64,000 bases of DNA from Epiperipatus broadwayi (Eukaryota > Onychophora > Udeonychophora > Euonychophora > Peripatidae), in the NCBI GenBank assembly GCA_028023455.1, contig JAQFVV010006221.1, positions 8,229,011 through 8,293,010 of the forward strand. Direction: 5' to 3'. The notes below the pieces were generated by a model. It had not been told where the DNA came from. It worked only from the letters and a program-made list of their open reading frames with translations, and ran no database searches. Below, in pieces: positions 52,101 to 58,559 of the stretch. The number at the start of each line of letters is the position of its first letter. Positions within the stretch are counted from its first letter, which is position 1. A program made the position numbers and the translations under genes.

Positions 52101-55100
52101 TTTAGCAATAGAAATGTTGTGTGCAGTTTTTTATATTTATGGTGCTCTGCATGATTTGGGCAGTAGGTAGGAAGCCCAACTTGGGATTGGGAGGTTTCAG
52201 GATTGATTCTGATGGTCACAAGGCTGGTGCTCAAACTTCTTATGAACTCCGGAGCAAAAAGGCTATATACATAATATTTGAAATACAAACATTCTTCATA
52301 TACCTGGAGCTTAATTGTAAATATAGGGGATTTGAACCCAGAATTTCAAGCATCCTTCAACTATCCACACGATCTCATATCACTGATCCACATGACCACA
52401 CACATGTAGAAAAAATAAATAATCATCAATATATGTATTTTGTGCTGGAGCAGCACTCATCAGTTGGTCCAGATTATCATCTACCCCCCCCCCACACATA
52501 ATTAGTGCTCAGATTATATTAGGATAGCAAATCTTCATACTTTAATGAACAGGCTTCAATCTACTCCAACCTTCAACTCTTAAGCCATCTATACCATTGA
52601 AAATCTGATGATGGAAAGCCCAAATCCCATGCTGATGCCAATATTATTGTTATGCCCATGTTGACCTCATGCCACTCTGACTTCTCATGTATAGGACTTT
52701 ATCCATTTCAATACATAGAAGAGAGATGGGCAGGGTGCAGGCTTAATGTGTGATATTTGAAATACAGGAATGCCTGTATTTCAAATATTACACATTAAGC
52801 CTGTATCCTACCCATCCCTCTTCTATATACTTAAATGGCTAAGGTATATGAGAGGTCAGGTGACTTGAGATCACCGTGGGTATAACAATAATATTGGCAT
52901 CAGCATGGGATTTGGGCTTTCCATCATCAGATTTTCAATGGTATGAATGGCTGAAGTGTTGGAGGTTGGAATAGATTGAAGCAAGTTTATTAAAGTATGA
53001 AGATTGGCTATCGTGATATAAACTGAGCACTGATTATATATATGTATGGGAGATGATAATCTGGACCAACTAATGAGTGGTGGTTCAGCACAAAATATGT
53101 ATATTGATGATTATTTATCTTTTCTACATGTGTGTAGTCATATGTATCAGTGGTATGAGATAGTGTGGATAGTTGAAAGGTGCTTGAAAGTCTGTATTCA
53201 AATCCCTATATATATATATATGTTATAGTATGAAACTCTAGACCATAATCCATTGATCATAATTCAATTTTGTGATTTATGATGCTTGAACTTCATTTAA
53301 ACTTCATTTTGAACAACAACAACAACAACAAAATGTTATTTGGATAAAAACATTATCTATCAAAATCATAATAGCTTGGACTTTCACTCAAAAATGAATT
53401 TTTGTAGTTTTTTTTTTGTCTAAGCTTGATTATTTATTAGATATCTGTTTAAAATCTGATTGGCTTTCTCTGTTATAATTGCGCATGTGAGAAAGACTAG
53501 CATACTTTCAATTTATTATCAATTTTCAACATGCGATTTAGATAAATATTGTTTACAAACGTTGCTGCTATGAAAATTGCGATATAGTAAATCTGAGATT
53601 TCATGCCGTAATATATTATATTTATAACACAATGAATGATAATTGTATTTGTTTATATATTTAAAGCTTTTGGGCTAAGATGCTTAAGACTGGCTTATAT
53701 ATATAAAAGTTAAGTTTAGAAAAGGTGGTATCAACCTTTTCTATCAAAATCTCTGTCTTGTGTCTAAGCTTGATTATTTATTAGATATCTGTTTAAAATC
53801 TGATTGGCTTTCTCTGTTATAATTGCGCATGTGAGAAAGACTAGCATACTTTCAATTTATTATAATAACAAAAGTAATTGATATAAATAAATTTCATTTA
53901 AATAGAGAAGTATATATAGAAAACTTTTACCCATCTTGAAAAAACTGATTCTAAAAAAATGATGAGGGACAGATGAACAAATTTCCACGTAAATAATACT
54001 AATAACATTTAATTGATACTGAACACAATAAAATGGTATTATTTACTTTTATATATTGATAATAACTTAGATATCCACAAAAATTAATTTTAGGTATAAG
54101 CATTTAATAAGAAGAATATAAGATCTAGGTGCAGTGCTCTCAGATCCAAGGCTCCTCACTGATGAAGGCCACAAGCCAGAAACTAGTCTGGGGATATTGG
54201 ATGAGTAGGCACTAGATGGGGATTTTATGCACAAGTCTTCTGGCATCCATTGATTACTCTAGCTTGCTGTGTGTGGAAATATGTATAGTGAGTTTTGCCT
54301 GTTTTAAAAGAATATAAGTTATGAATTAAAATATACAGAAACATTTATTTTTTAATTTTCCATTCATTTAAAAAAAATTAAATGTCATCTTGCTTTTGAT
54401 CTATATTTATATTAAAAATTTTACTTTAAATTTAAAAACAGAATTACAAAGTGAATTATTTTCTTTAATTAAATAAAAAAATGACTTTTCTAGTGGTGGC
54501 CTTAATTAATACTCGATGATGTCTATGTTTTGCTTTATTTTTGGTAAAAAAAAAAGACATGACCTTATTTCTCAGGAGTTCATAAGAAGTCAGAGTGCCA
54601 GACCCAAAAGCACCAGAATCAATCCTGGGTCCACCCGATTCAAGTCAGATGCTTTAATTTCACATTTCTACAGAAAATATGACATTTTCTTTCAAATGTA
54701 AAAGATCCTGATATAAAACCATTACTATAAAAAATGCAATAACTGTTTAAACATACTTACAATGATAATATTAAAAGCGGACCTCACATTTTTAAATTAC
54801 TTGCAATTTTTTTATTTTTGAGTTTATAAATCTTCAATCATAAAAAAAACTTTTATCACATAGTTACATATTATGAATACACAAAAATATGTTGAATAAA
54901 ACACGACAAATGAAGATTCCTATAAATAAAAAAATGTCTTATTACTTGGCAGTTCAAGAAGTTTAAGTGCCAAAAGTAATAGGAGTGGGTGCAAGCCATG
55001 GACCTTGAATTTGCCACTCTACCATTGCAACAAGTGTGACAAAGACTCGTAAATTGAAGTGTTTCAAACATTTTTTTTTAATTTAGTGAAAGCTATTTGG

Positions 55101-56896
55101 AGTTCTATTTAAAAAACAATATAAAACAGCAAGCATCATTATTTACAATCAAAATATTTTTAAATATGTAAATGTAATTAATATTTTGAAAATTTACTTT
55201 GAATTAATAGATTGCATATAAATGACAAGAGAGATTGGGAGGAGGGATTAATGTTACTTTGGTATTAGAGCTGCAACATGGAGCATGTATTAGACTTACT
55301 GCACCTGTTTACATTCATATCAATCCACTGTAACTTTGTAATCTTGGGATCTGACCAAAATAACATGTATACAGATCTTATACATGACTTTTTAGCAAAA
55401 AAAAAATGTGTACATGGATTTTGTACATAATATTTTGGCAAGATTTACAGTTATTGGGGGGGGGGGGTTGATATGAATGTGAAACAGCCACAATTTATCA
55501 TTATCAATAAGAAATGTATGATTTTGAATAAGACATTCAAATATGTACAACTTGGATACTAACAACTTTTAAGAACGACAATTGAAATAAAAAAAAAAAG
55601 ATTTACGATCTTAATATGATTGCATTACACAAAAAAATTGTTCATTTAAACATACACTAAATAAACAGTAAATGATTTGGGTTTTTAAATAATGGCACAT
55701 TCAAATATGTACGAGTTGGACACTAACAGGTTTTTAGAATGACATTCGAAAGCAAAAAAAAAAAAAAAATGTGATTTGCGATCTTAATGAAATGATGCAA
55801 TTACACAAAAAAAAATGTTATTAAACAAACAGTAAATGATTTTTGGTTTTTAAATAATATTTATAAAAACACATTAATGTTATATTTAGAGCTCGTAAAA
55901 CAAGCTCTTAACAAGCTTTGAGAATATCCTCAACCCAGACCGGTTTCTGCATTTATCGTCATCAGTGAATATACATTAAGTATATTCATATAATATTTAA
56001 AAATGTAATATATAACAAGAATTGTCACTTTGAAATAAAACATTTAATATTACCACAGAAAATGGATATCTCTACTAAAAATTTCCCCTCCGAAAATGTA
56101 GCACATGATTGCAGAGTATGCTGGAATTTTTAACAGAAATGCTAATAAACATACTTTTTTTTTTTTTATAAACAATTTAAATCAAAAAAAGAGAACAAAA
56201 AACCACAAAAAAAATACATATTAATTATGATACTTTTATTAGGTTTTTATCCTGGTGGAACCATTTCTTTTATATCGTTATATATGGCAGAAAAAAATCT
56301 GAACAATAACTGAAAATGTCGAAGTATTAAAAAAAAAAGATCGCGTTGATAAAGATAAAAACATGTTTCCACAAGTATACTCTCAGACATTACAAATTTA
56401 TTGTGGGTGTGAAAAAGTCTCCTATCTCCCCTATGTTGCAGCTCTAATACCAAAGTATCAAATTATCTATAGGGATAATAAATAATTTTAAAAAATTTCA
56501 ATTACCAAATCATGATGAATCCTTTGATAATAATATTCTTTGTAGTCATCCAACCAAACTTCTGCTAATCTTACTGAATTTCTTTTTAAAACATTCACAC
56601 CACTCTTCCACTTATAAGGACTTCTTTTGCGAAAAATGTGACCTACATGAGAACATGGAATAATTTCCAGAATACCACCACACATCCATATCTAAAGAAA
56701 AAAAAACTAGTAAATAAATCTTAAAATAAACCAAAAAATTTATAATTTGTTATGCAAAGGATTTGATTTTACATTTACCTTGAAAGACAATTCTAAATTT
56801 TCCCCACCCCAAATATCAAAACCATTATCATAAGTTCCTAGGTATTCAAAATATTCTTTATCAATAGAAAATAAACCACCAGCCATAGTTGGAGAT
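28035..56896 (-). CDS. Polypeptide N-acetylgalactosaminyltransferase gene, 3' half, spliced (partial)
   Basis: The product transfers GalNAc from UDP-GalNAc to Ser/Thr of secreted and membrane proteins in the Golgi, the first step of mucin-type O-glycosylation. Five minus-strand exons with consensus GT/AG borders were found: 56896-56779, 56691-56506, 48874-48746, and two alternatives 28314-28204 and 28145-28035. All joins are phase 0 except the first acceptor. The chain runs from [16 protein letters not shown] through the WGGEN and [12 protein letters not shown] motifs into a ricin-type lectin domain. It most resembles the invertebrate PGANT5/PGANT9-type enzymes from memory. The N-terminal membrane anchor, the first catalytic exons and the last two lectin repeats are not in view. 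The intron before the lectin exons is about 20 kb and loaded with foldback repeats. Confidence 0.9.
28146..28203 (-). other. 58-bp gap between the two alternative GALNT exons
   Basis: Between the donor of exon B and the acceptor of exon A there are only 58 nt. The shortest ordinary intron seen in this gene is 87 bp (56692-56778) and the others are 7.6 and 20 kb. So short a spacer is a classic steric block that makes paired exons mutually exclusive. This is inferred from spacing only. Confidence 0.6.
28204..28314 (-). CDS. GALNT lectin-domain alternative exon B (basic form)
   Basis: The 111-bp exon has acceptor AG at 28316-28315 and donor GT at 28203-28202. It encodes 37 residues beginning [14 protein letters not shown] and ending [12 protein letters not shown], the alpha repeat of the lectin domain. 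Four Arg/Lys and three His against two Asp give a net charge of about +2, opposite to exon A. The preceding exon ends in ASGE, so either junction reads SGE-VRN as expected for the family. Exon B is closer than exon A to the remembered PGANT5-type sequences and is probably the ancestral form. Confidence 0.92.
28673..28740 (+). repeat. Single arm of a foldback repeat
   Basis: GTTCAGACATATTTATTCACA and the following GATGATTTGAAT match one arm of the hairpin element at 50922-51061. Confidence 0.55.
28741..29485. other. Intronic AT-rich sequence
   Basis: A short (AAT)n tract is present at about 29139-29157. No exon or transposon recognised. It lies in the 20-kb GALNT intron. Confidence 0.45.
29490..30325 (+). 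pseudogene. 5'-truncated RTE-like LINE with GAT-rich tail
   Basis: + strand, opposite to the host gene. Translation in shifting frames gives [20 protein letters not shown] (catalytic FADD near 29565), [50 protein letters not shown] and VTRRDRK, the C-terminal half of the LINE seen at 20.7-23.3 kb. It ends at a short (GATGAT)n run near 30303-30325, giving the true 3' end of the family. Multiple frameshifts are present. Confidence 0.82.
30375..30480 (+). repeat. Dispersed repeat fragment shared with 43247-43370
   Basis: The stretch GATTAGTAATAAT followed by TATTTATCTGAAATGGATGG and TCAAAGTT recurs at 43247-43345. No coding content. Confidence 0.5.
30481..34430. other. Intronic AT-rich sequence, nothing recognised
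   Basis: About 4 kb within the large GALNT intron. Several (TA)n tracts occur, for example at 33318-33333. A patch at 33470-33720 is less AT-rich and includes, on the minus strand, CCCTGATGAAGATCC, but no paired structure or coding frame could be supported. Confidence 0.4.
34431..34830. other. CpG-richer island inside the GALNT intron
   Basis: Many CpG dinucleotides (TTCGCAG, GAGCGAGC, CCTCGGAC, GGCCGGGCC, TCCGACGATG) stand out from CpG-poor, AT-rich surroundings. On the + strand an ATG at 34602 opens 44 codons ([20 protein letters not shown]...). On the minus strand an ATG near 34650 opens 50 codons with a hydrophobic start ([15 protein letters not shown]). A 43-codon + strand frame ends [13 protein letters not shown] recognise none. 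It could be a promoter with a first exon, an alternative GALNT promoter, or a relic. Confidence 0.3.
34831..37095. other. Intronic sequence with one GC-rich hairpin
   Basis: Mostly AT-rich. The only marked structure is the hairpin at 35845-35879, listed separately. No coding exon recognised. Confidence 0.4.
35845..35879. other. GC-rich hairpin
   Basis: GGCT-CGGGGT, loop ACGTCTATGC, then ACCCCG, a 5-nt bulge and AGCC: a 10-bp interrupted stem in otherwise A/T-rich DNA. It may be part of a small RNA or a transposon end. No repeat partner was seen in this window. Confidence 0.45.
37099..37132. other. Perfect 11-bp hairpin
   Basis: TATTGCAGACT and AGTCTGCAATA pair exactly around a 12-nt loop. 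The stem is shorter than a typical microRNA precursor and the flanks do not extend it. Confidence 0.5.
37833..38213. repeat. Inverted repeat with about 45-bp arms
   Basis: GATATATGGATG and CAATGCAATGTGAAG on the left (37833-37875) are mirrored by CTTCATATTGCATTG and CATCCGTATATC on the right (38170-38213). The interior is less AT-rich than the surroundings and contains no recognisable frame. It looks like a small foldback element in the GALNT intron. Confidence 0.55.
38214..40520. other. Intronic AT-rich sequence
   Basis: A (TG)n tract lies at about 40206-40221 and (TA)n tracts near 40110 and 40408. No exon or element recognised. Confidence 0.4.
40523..41800. mobile_element. Non-autonomous TIR DNA transposon, copy 1 (decayed)
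   Basis: It shares its ends and interior landmarks with the element at 55255-56457. The left end, ACTTTGGTATTAATCTTGCAA, and the right end, CTAATACTAAAGTA, are inverted relatives. Inner matches include AAATGCTAATAAACAT, CAATAACTGAATATG and CCTATCTCCCCTA. The left 220 bp is itself a hairpin (40528-40615 pairs with 40660-40745). An A-rich tandem array with units of about 60 bp (AAATTTTGA...GGATATTAAAAA) fills 40750-41075. No transposase is present. Confidence 0.75.
40750..41075. repeat. A-rich tandem repeat inside the DNA transposon
   Basis: Several imperfect units containing AAACAAATTTTGA, AAATGGATATTAAAAA and ATAAAAATAATATTAAAA follow each other. The other copy of the transposon lacks this array, so it expanded after insertion. 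Confidence 0.6.
41801..42602. other. Intronic AT-rich sequence
   Basis: Homopolymer runs only. No gene or repeat recognised. Confidence 0.4.
42618..42724 (+). mobile_element. tRNA-derived SINE (Leu/Ser-like head), full length
   Basis: About 107 bp with the same head (TTGTTAGCCAAGAGGTATCG), box B-like GGTTCGCGTCC and tail GATGCTATGACACATGG as the copy at 26970. A 15-bp target-site duplication AAATATATATTTGCC flanks it at 42603-42617 and 42725-42739. It is the longest target duplication of the four copies and suggests LINE-type insertion. Confidence 0.88.
42862..42945 (+). repeat. Dispersed repeat, copy 1
   Basis: GGTGGATACTGTCAAAGTTG ... GAGTTTGACAATGG recurs in the same orientation at 43288-43370. 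The unit contains a 7-bp inverted pair TGTCAAA/TTTGACA. Confidence 0.7.
42965..43070 (+). repeat. Ribozyme-family repeat fragment (family R)
   Basis: A short piece of the family found at 47840 and 52773, covering the hammerhead-like segment and little else. It lies between the two copies of the small dispersed repeat at 42862 and 43288. Confidence 0.65.
42997..43036 (+). ncRNA. Hammerhead ribozyme-like motif, best copy of family R
   Basis: CCAA-CTGATGA (43001-43007), stem II GTGC/GCAT around loop TGGTTCT, GAAA at 43023-43026, the palindrome ATGCAT as stem III, C43032 as predicted cleavage base, then TTGG to close stem I with CCAA. All invariant core bases of a minimal type I hammerhead are present. 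Stem III is only usable if two molecules pair through the palindrome, as known for minimal hammerheads of Penelope-like elements and some satellites. Position 10.1/11.1 is G-U here and G-C in sister copies. Cleavage is inferred, not shown. Confidence 0.65.
43288..43370 (+). repeat. Dispersed repeat, copy 2
   Basis: Second copy of 42862-42945, with GGTGGATAGTGTCAAAGTTG and GAGTTTGACAAGGG. Its 5' flank also matches 30375-30420, so the family is longer than the pair alone shows. Confidence 0.7.
43371..47700. other. Intronic AT-rich sequence, nothing recognised
   Basis: About 4.3 kb of very AT-rich GALNT intron. A (TA)n tract lies near 46253-46268. No exon, tRNA-like element or repeat shared with the rest of the window was recognised. 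Confidence 0.45.
47737..48045 (+). repeat. Family R element with inverted 75-bp tRNA-like arms
   Basis: A + strand copy runs from about 47820 (AAGTATGAAGATTTGCTATC) through a hammerhead-like segment to a tRNA-like part ending in box B-like GAGTTCAAATCCCC (48018-48031). The tRNA-like part is mirrored on the minus strand at 47737-47812, so the locus folds into a hairpin with arms of about 75 bp and a loop of about 155 nt holding the ribozyme-like segment. Confidence 0.72.
47886..47927 (+). ncRNA. Hammerhead-like motif, one core base changed
   Basis: CCAA, CTGATGA (47890-47896), five-pair stem II GTGCT/AGCAC around GGTTT with the preferred G-C closing pair, and TTGG. The GAAA box reads AAAA. 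Stem III reads ATACGCAT, one CpG transition away from the palindrome ATACGTAT. Confidence 0.55.
48046..48745. other. Intronic sequence before the GALNT linker exon
   Basis: No element recognised. This is the start (in transcription order) of the 20-kb intron that leads to the alternative lectin exons. Confidence 0.5.
48746..48874 (-). CDS. GALNT exon: catalytic-lectin linker
   Basis: The 129-bp exon (43 codons, phase 0 on both sides) has acceptor TTTTAG and donor GTAATT. It encodes [16 protein letters not shown], then [16 protein letters not shown], then PGEAVASGE. The GD(I/V)SSRK-LR...L-CKSFxWYLxNxxPELF pattern is the family's conserved end of the catalytic region and linker before the lectin domain. 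The upstream exon ends in RIHHDL and the next begins VRN, both as expected. It is flanked by a 7.6-kb intron upstream and a 20-kb intron downstream. Confidence 0.93.
49362..49586 (+). mobile_element. Solo Penelope terminal repeat
   Basis: A 225-bp insertion with a 13-bp target-site duplication GTTATGAGATTAA (49349-49361 and 49587-49599). The body matches the family: GATCTAGGTGCAG, TTGGATAAGTAGGCACT, GATTTTATGCAC and the end GAGTTTTGCCT. Its 5' start ATAAACATCACATGATCACC equals that of the copy at 24084, so this is probably the complete unit. It lies in the 7.6-kb GALNT intron, opposite to transcription. Confidence 0.82.
49434..49486 (+). ncRNA. Hammerhead-like motif, decayed
   Basis: CTGATGA (49447-49453) and GAAA are intact. 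Stem II (TGCC/GCCA) has lost one pair, the palindrome is ACCAGT, and stem I has lost part of TGGGG. Confidence 0.5.
49600..50920. other. Intronic AT-rich sequence
   Basis: No exon or element recognised. Confidence 0.4.
50922..51061. repeat. Small foldback element
   Basis: GTTCAGACATGATATTTTTC and TGTGATTTAAATAT (50990-51061) are mirrored on the left at 50922-50973, with about 17 nt between the arms. The right arm has an extra stretch of about 20 nt. One arm also occurs alone at 28673. It resembles a hairpin MITE without recognisable terminal signature. Confidence 0.65.
51541..51612 (-). ncRNA. tRNA-Gly(TCC)-like retropseudogene or SINE head
   Basis: On the minus strand: GCTCTGGTGGCCTAGCGGTT, anticodon arm ACTGC-TTTCCAA-GCAGC with anticodon TCC, T arm CCGGGTTCGCTTCCCG, and 3' end CAACGCA. 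The length (72 nt) and bases match glycine tRNA, but the acceptor stem no longer pairs (GCTCTGG against CTCAACGC). A tail ATATGAAAAAAAAAAA follows. A 17-bp imperfect target duplication lies at 51509-51525 and 51618-51634. It is therefore a retroposed copy, not a working tRNA gene. A box B change GGTTCGA to GGTTCGC matches that in the Leu/Ser-like SINE. Confidence 0.8.
51635..52180. other. Intronic AT-rich sequence
   Basis: No element recognised. Confidence 0.4.
52190..52260 (+). repeat. Dispersed repeat fragment, inverted copy at 54571-54640
   Basis: CAGGATTGATTCTGATGG and CTTCTTATGAACTCC on this strand match, reversed, the segment at 54571-54640. It may be a piece of a further SINE family. 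Confidence 0.5.
52426..52467 (-). ncRNA. Hammerhead-like motif, left arm of palindrome
   Basis: Minus strand CTGATGA at 52463-52457 with CCAA before it and stem II GTGCT/AGCAC. GAAA is AAAA. Stem III reads ATACATAT and stem I closes only partly (TTGA). Confidence 0.5.
53066..53107 (+). ncRNA. Hammerhead-like motif, right arm of palindrome
   Basis: The core is CTAATGA instead of CTGATGA, stem II has one mismatch (GTGGT/AGCAC), and stem III reads ATATGTAT. Inactive by sequence. Confidence 0.45.
53417..53519 (+). repeat. Identical 103-bp direct repeat, copy 1
   Basis: TGTCTAAGCTTGATTATTTA to ACTTTCAATTTATTAT is repeated without any difference that I can see at 53761-53863, 344 bp away. The sequence between is unrelated AT-rich DNA. 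Confidence 0.9.
53761..53863 (+). repeat. Identical 103-bp direct repeat, copy 2
   Basis: Second copy of 53417-53519. Complete identity in a region where all other repeats have diverged implies a very recent duplication or an assembly error. Confidence 0.9.
54123..54307 (+). mobile_element. Solo Penelope terminal repeat, 5' truncated
   Basis: A 185-bp insertion flanked by an 11-bp target-site duplication AAGAATATAAG (54112-54122 and 54308-54318). It starts inside the family at ATCTAGGTGCAGTGC and ends GAGTTTTGCCTGTTTTAA. It is the least mutated copy of the terminal repeat in the window and lies in the 7.6-kb GALNT intron, opposite to transcription. Confidence 0.85.
54146..54200 (+). ncRNA. 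Hammerhead ribozyme-like motif, best copy of the Penelope family
   Basis: CTGATGA (54159-54165), stem II GGC/GCC with loop CACAA, GAAA (54179-54182), the palindrome ACTAGT as stem III, C54188 as predicted cleavage base, and stem I formed by CCTCA with TGGGG (54189-54193) and CCAA with TTGG (54197-54200). Minimal type I hammerheads acting as dimers are established in Penelope-like elements. This fits them in place, size and sequence. An A-A mismatch next to the core in stem II is unusual and may lower activity. Confidence 0.7.
54319..55254. other. Intronic sequence
   Basis: Apart from the small repeat at 54571-54640 (inverted relative of 52190-52260), no element or exon was recognised. Confidence 0.4.
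55255..56457. mobile_element. Non-autonomous TIR DNA transposon, copy 2 (better preserved)
   Basis: This 1,203-bp element starts with TACTTTGGTATTAGAGCTGC and ends with the inverse, GCAGCTCTAATACCAAAGTA; the repeats match over about 25 bp. A TA duplication at the ends would fit the Tc1/mariner superfamily, but there is no transposase and the group is uncertain. An inner inverted copy of the left end (ACCAAAATAACATG to TTTTGGC near 55435) is recognisable, and a run of 12 G lies at 55456-55467. The right end lies 48 bp from the splice donor of the GALNT exon at 56506. It is homologous along its length to 40523-41800. Confidence 0.82.
56506..56691 (-). CDS. GALNT exon: end of catalytic domain
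   Basis: The 186-bp exon (62 codons, phase 0 on both sides) has acceptor TTTAG and donor GTAATTG. It encodes [20 protein letters not shown], then RKRSPYKW, then [20 protein letters not shown]. The CSHVGH(I/V)FRKRSPY block is diagnostic of the GALNT catalytic domain, in the part that contacts the donor sugar and acceptor peptide. The isolated minus-strand frame at 56685-56488 reads straight through the donor, so the exon end is set by the GT and by homology to the next exon. Confidence 0.95.
56692..56778 (-). other. Short GALNT intron (87 bp)
   Basis: Bounded by GT (56778-56777) and AG (56693-56692). It shows that introns under 100 bp can be spliced in this gene, which sets a comparison for the 58-bp gap between the alternative lectin exons. 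Confidence 0.85.
56779..56896 (-). CDS. GALNT exon: catalytic domain with WGGEN motif
   Basis: A 118-bp exon. The acceptor AG is at 56898-56897; the first base completes a codon begun in the previous exon (phase 2), so the codon probably ends in A as in the family's VRSP. It then encodes [24 protein letters not shown] and [14 protein letters not shown]. The WGGEN motif belongs to the Gal/GalNAc-transferase part of the catalytic domain. The donor is GTAAATG. Preceding exons should be above 56.9 kb, and I found none up to 64 kb. Confidence 0.95.
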
Positions 56897-57390
56897 CTAA
56901 AAAAAAGGTAATTATATATATATCATAATATTTGGTAATTAATAATAGTGTAATTTTTAATATAATTTATTATCATAATTCTTACTGTAAATGTCATTAA
57001 TAAGTATAGGGAGTATAATTCTAAAAAAATTTTTTCAAACCCGAGATGTGAAATTGTGATTTTTTCAATATAAAGATCACAGGATATTGAGACCAGAAGA
57101 TGCTTTAATATGTGGCAATAAAATCATTTCATAGTTTGGAACAATAATTTTATAATAAACTAAAAGATATCACAAAGTCAATAATTGAGGTCAGATTTTA
57201 AAATAAATTAATTAGTGTATATTTTTATATCATTTCAGTTTTTTTAATTAAATATGCTATAATTTTTCTATCCATCCATTACCTTATCCATCCATATATC
57301 AATCAATCCACCTAACATAACTGCAAAAGGTACCCAAAAAATTACCAAAATTTTGAAATAAACAAATTATGTATTTATTTTTAGCTATTA
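56897..57390. other. Intronic sequence upstream of the GALNT WGGEN exon
   Basis: AT-rich and unassigned. Confidence 0.45.
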
Positions 57391-57394
57391 TAAA

Positions 57395-58020
57395 TTGAAT
57401 CTCTTTCAAAGTTCTATCCATTTAATGTAGTGCACCAGTTTAAACAAGTTTTCAACTTTTCAAAGTAGTCCTGAAACTTTTGCGAAGTGATGATTTTTAA
57501 TGTCTCCATTGTTTTTTTCTTCACCATTTCTAAGTCTGCCAAACTTTTACTTCTGAGAGATTTTTTCATTCTGGGAATAAAAAGAAGTCACATGGAGCAA
57601 GATCAAGTGAATATTGCTGATGGATAAGCTGGGTTATGTTTTTAATTAAAAATTGTACCACACTCAAGGCTTTGTGGACTGGTATGTTGTTATGGTGAAG
57701 TGCAAATTCCTCACTTTGCCACAATCAGGTCATTTTCATTTTACTGTATTACACAAAGTTTTCAGAATCTGTAAGTCAAACTTCTGTTATGTGAATGAAT
57801 TCTGAGTTAAGAATGCAATTTCTCCCCCCCCCCCCAATAGCATCATCTAAACATTGGATTTTACTTGTCATGTTTTTTCAGGACATGGCGAATTTGATAT
57901 GTCCATCAATTCTCCCATAAACTTGCGTTTTTCCAGAGCAAATTGGTTTTAAACTGTTTCATGCATGTCATTTTTCCTAACAGAGAACAGAATTTCATAT
58001 TATTGCAATTTTACAGCCAT
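57395..58020 (-). pseudogene. mariner-type (DD34D) transposase relic
   Basis: The minus strand gives HNNIPVHKALSVVQFLIKN then QQYSLDLAPCDFFLFPE, the C-terminal catalytic part of mariner transposases (HDNAPxH ... SPDLAPxDFFLF). The first Asp (HDN) is Asn and the spacing to the next Asp is 33 instead of 34. A stop follows FFLFPE. After a frameshift the end matches DYFEKLKTCLNWC. The upstream region (57750-58020) contains KFCSLLGKMT, possibly the N-terminal helix-turn-helix start, plus a run of 12 C. It is dead. Terminal inverted repeats were not identified. Confidence 0.75.
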
Positions 58021-58228
58021 TACAAAAATCAACAAATAAGTGAGAAGTATTTAATAAAAACATGTACAATGGTGGATCACAACTTCTCTTGATGATGGCA
58101 GTTGGCACTGCTCCTGCAAGAGACATCTAGTGGTAAAAGTATGAACTACAATGTTCTCAACCGCCAGATAATAATTCCAGTTAGTTTTGAGCACCTCCTT
58201 GTACCTACTTATCTAGGTTGCTTGCCTG

Positions 58229-58315
58229 CCTTTCTACCTATCTATCCCCCTCTATCTATCTCTATTCATCCATCATGGTTCTGCCCATCTATCTATCTGA
58301 TTGTCTGTCTAAGTA
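58229..58315 (+). repeat. Imperfect TCTA/TCTG microsatellite
   Basis: Repeated TATCTATC, CTATCTATCT and CTGTCTAAGT units, interrupted. An 89-codon frame at 58102-58371 covers it and is an artefact of the repeat. Confidence 0.75.
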
Positions 58316-58559
58316 TGTATATGTGTAATTCTCTTCGTATAATTATTTTGACATTCAATAATAAAAAATAAAAAATTAAGCAAAAACAATATCCTTTATA
58401 TATATAATAATAAATTGTTAATTAGATAGTTATAAAATATGCAATAAATTTATTAATAATATTTTTACAAAAATTATTTTGTAGAGCATATTTTTGACAA
58501 CTGTGAATTAATTGTCATCAATTATAATATGTGGTTAATTTGTTCATTTTAGTTACAAG

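Larger units (their letters stand above)
52320..53215. repeat. Near-perfect palindrome of two family R elements, about 445-bp arms
   Basis: The left arm (52320-52768, minus orientation) and right arm (52773-53215, + orientation) are inverted copies separated by only 4 nt (CAGG-AATG-CCTG). Each arm holds, from centre outwards, a unique body (GCATGGGATTTGGGCTTTCC), the hammerhead-like segment and a tRNA-like part ending in GTTCAAATCCCC-type box B. Arms differ by scattered substitutions and by a 10-C run at 52484-52493 on the left. It sits in the 7.6-kb GALNT intron, so the pre-mRNA would contain a 0.9-kb hairpin. Confidence 0.88.

Noticed and set aside
58102-58371. 89-codon + strand frame
   Set aside because: Produced by the TCTA-type microsatellite and mariner flank.
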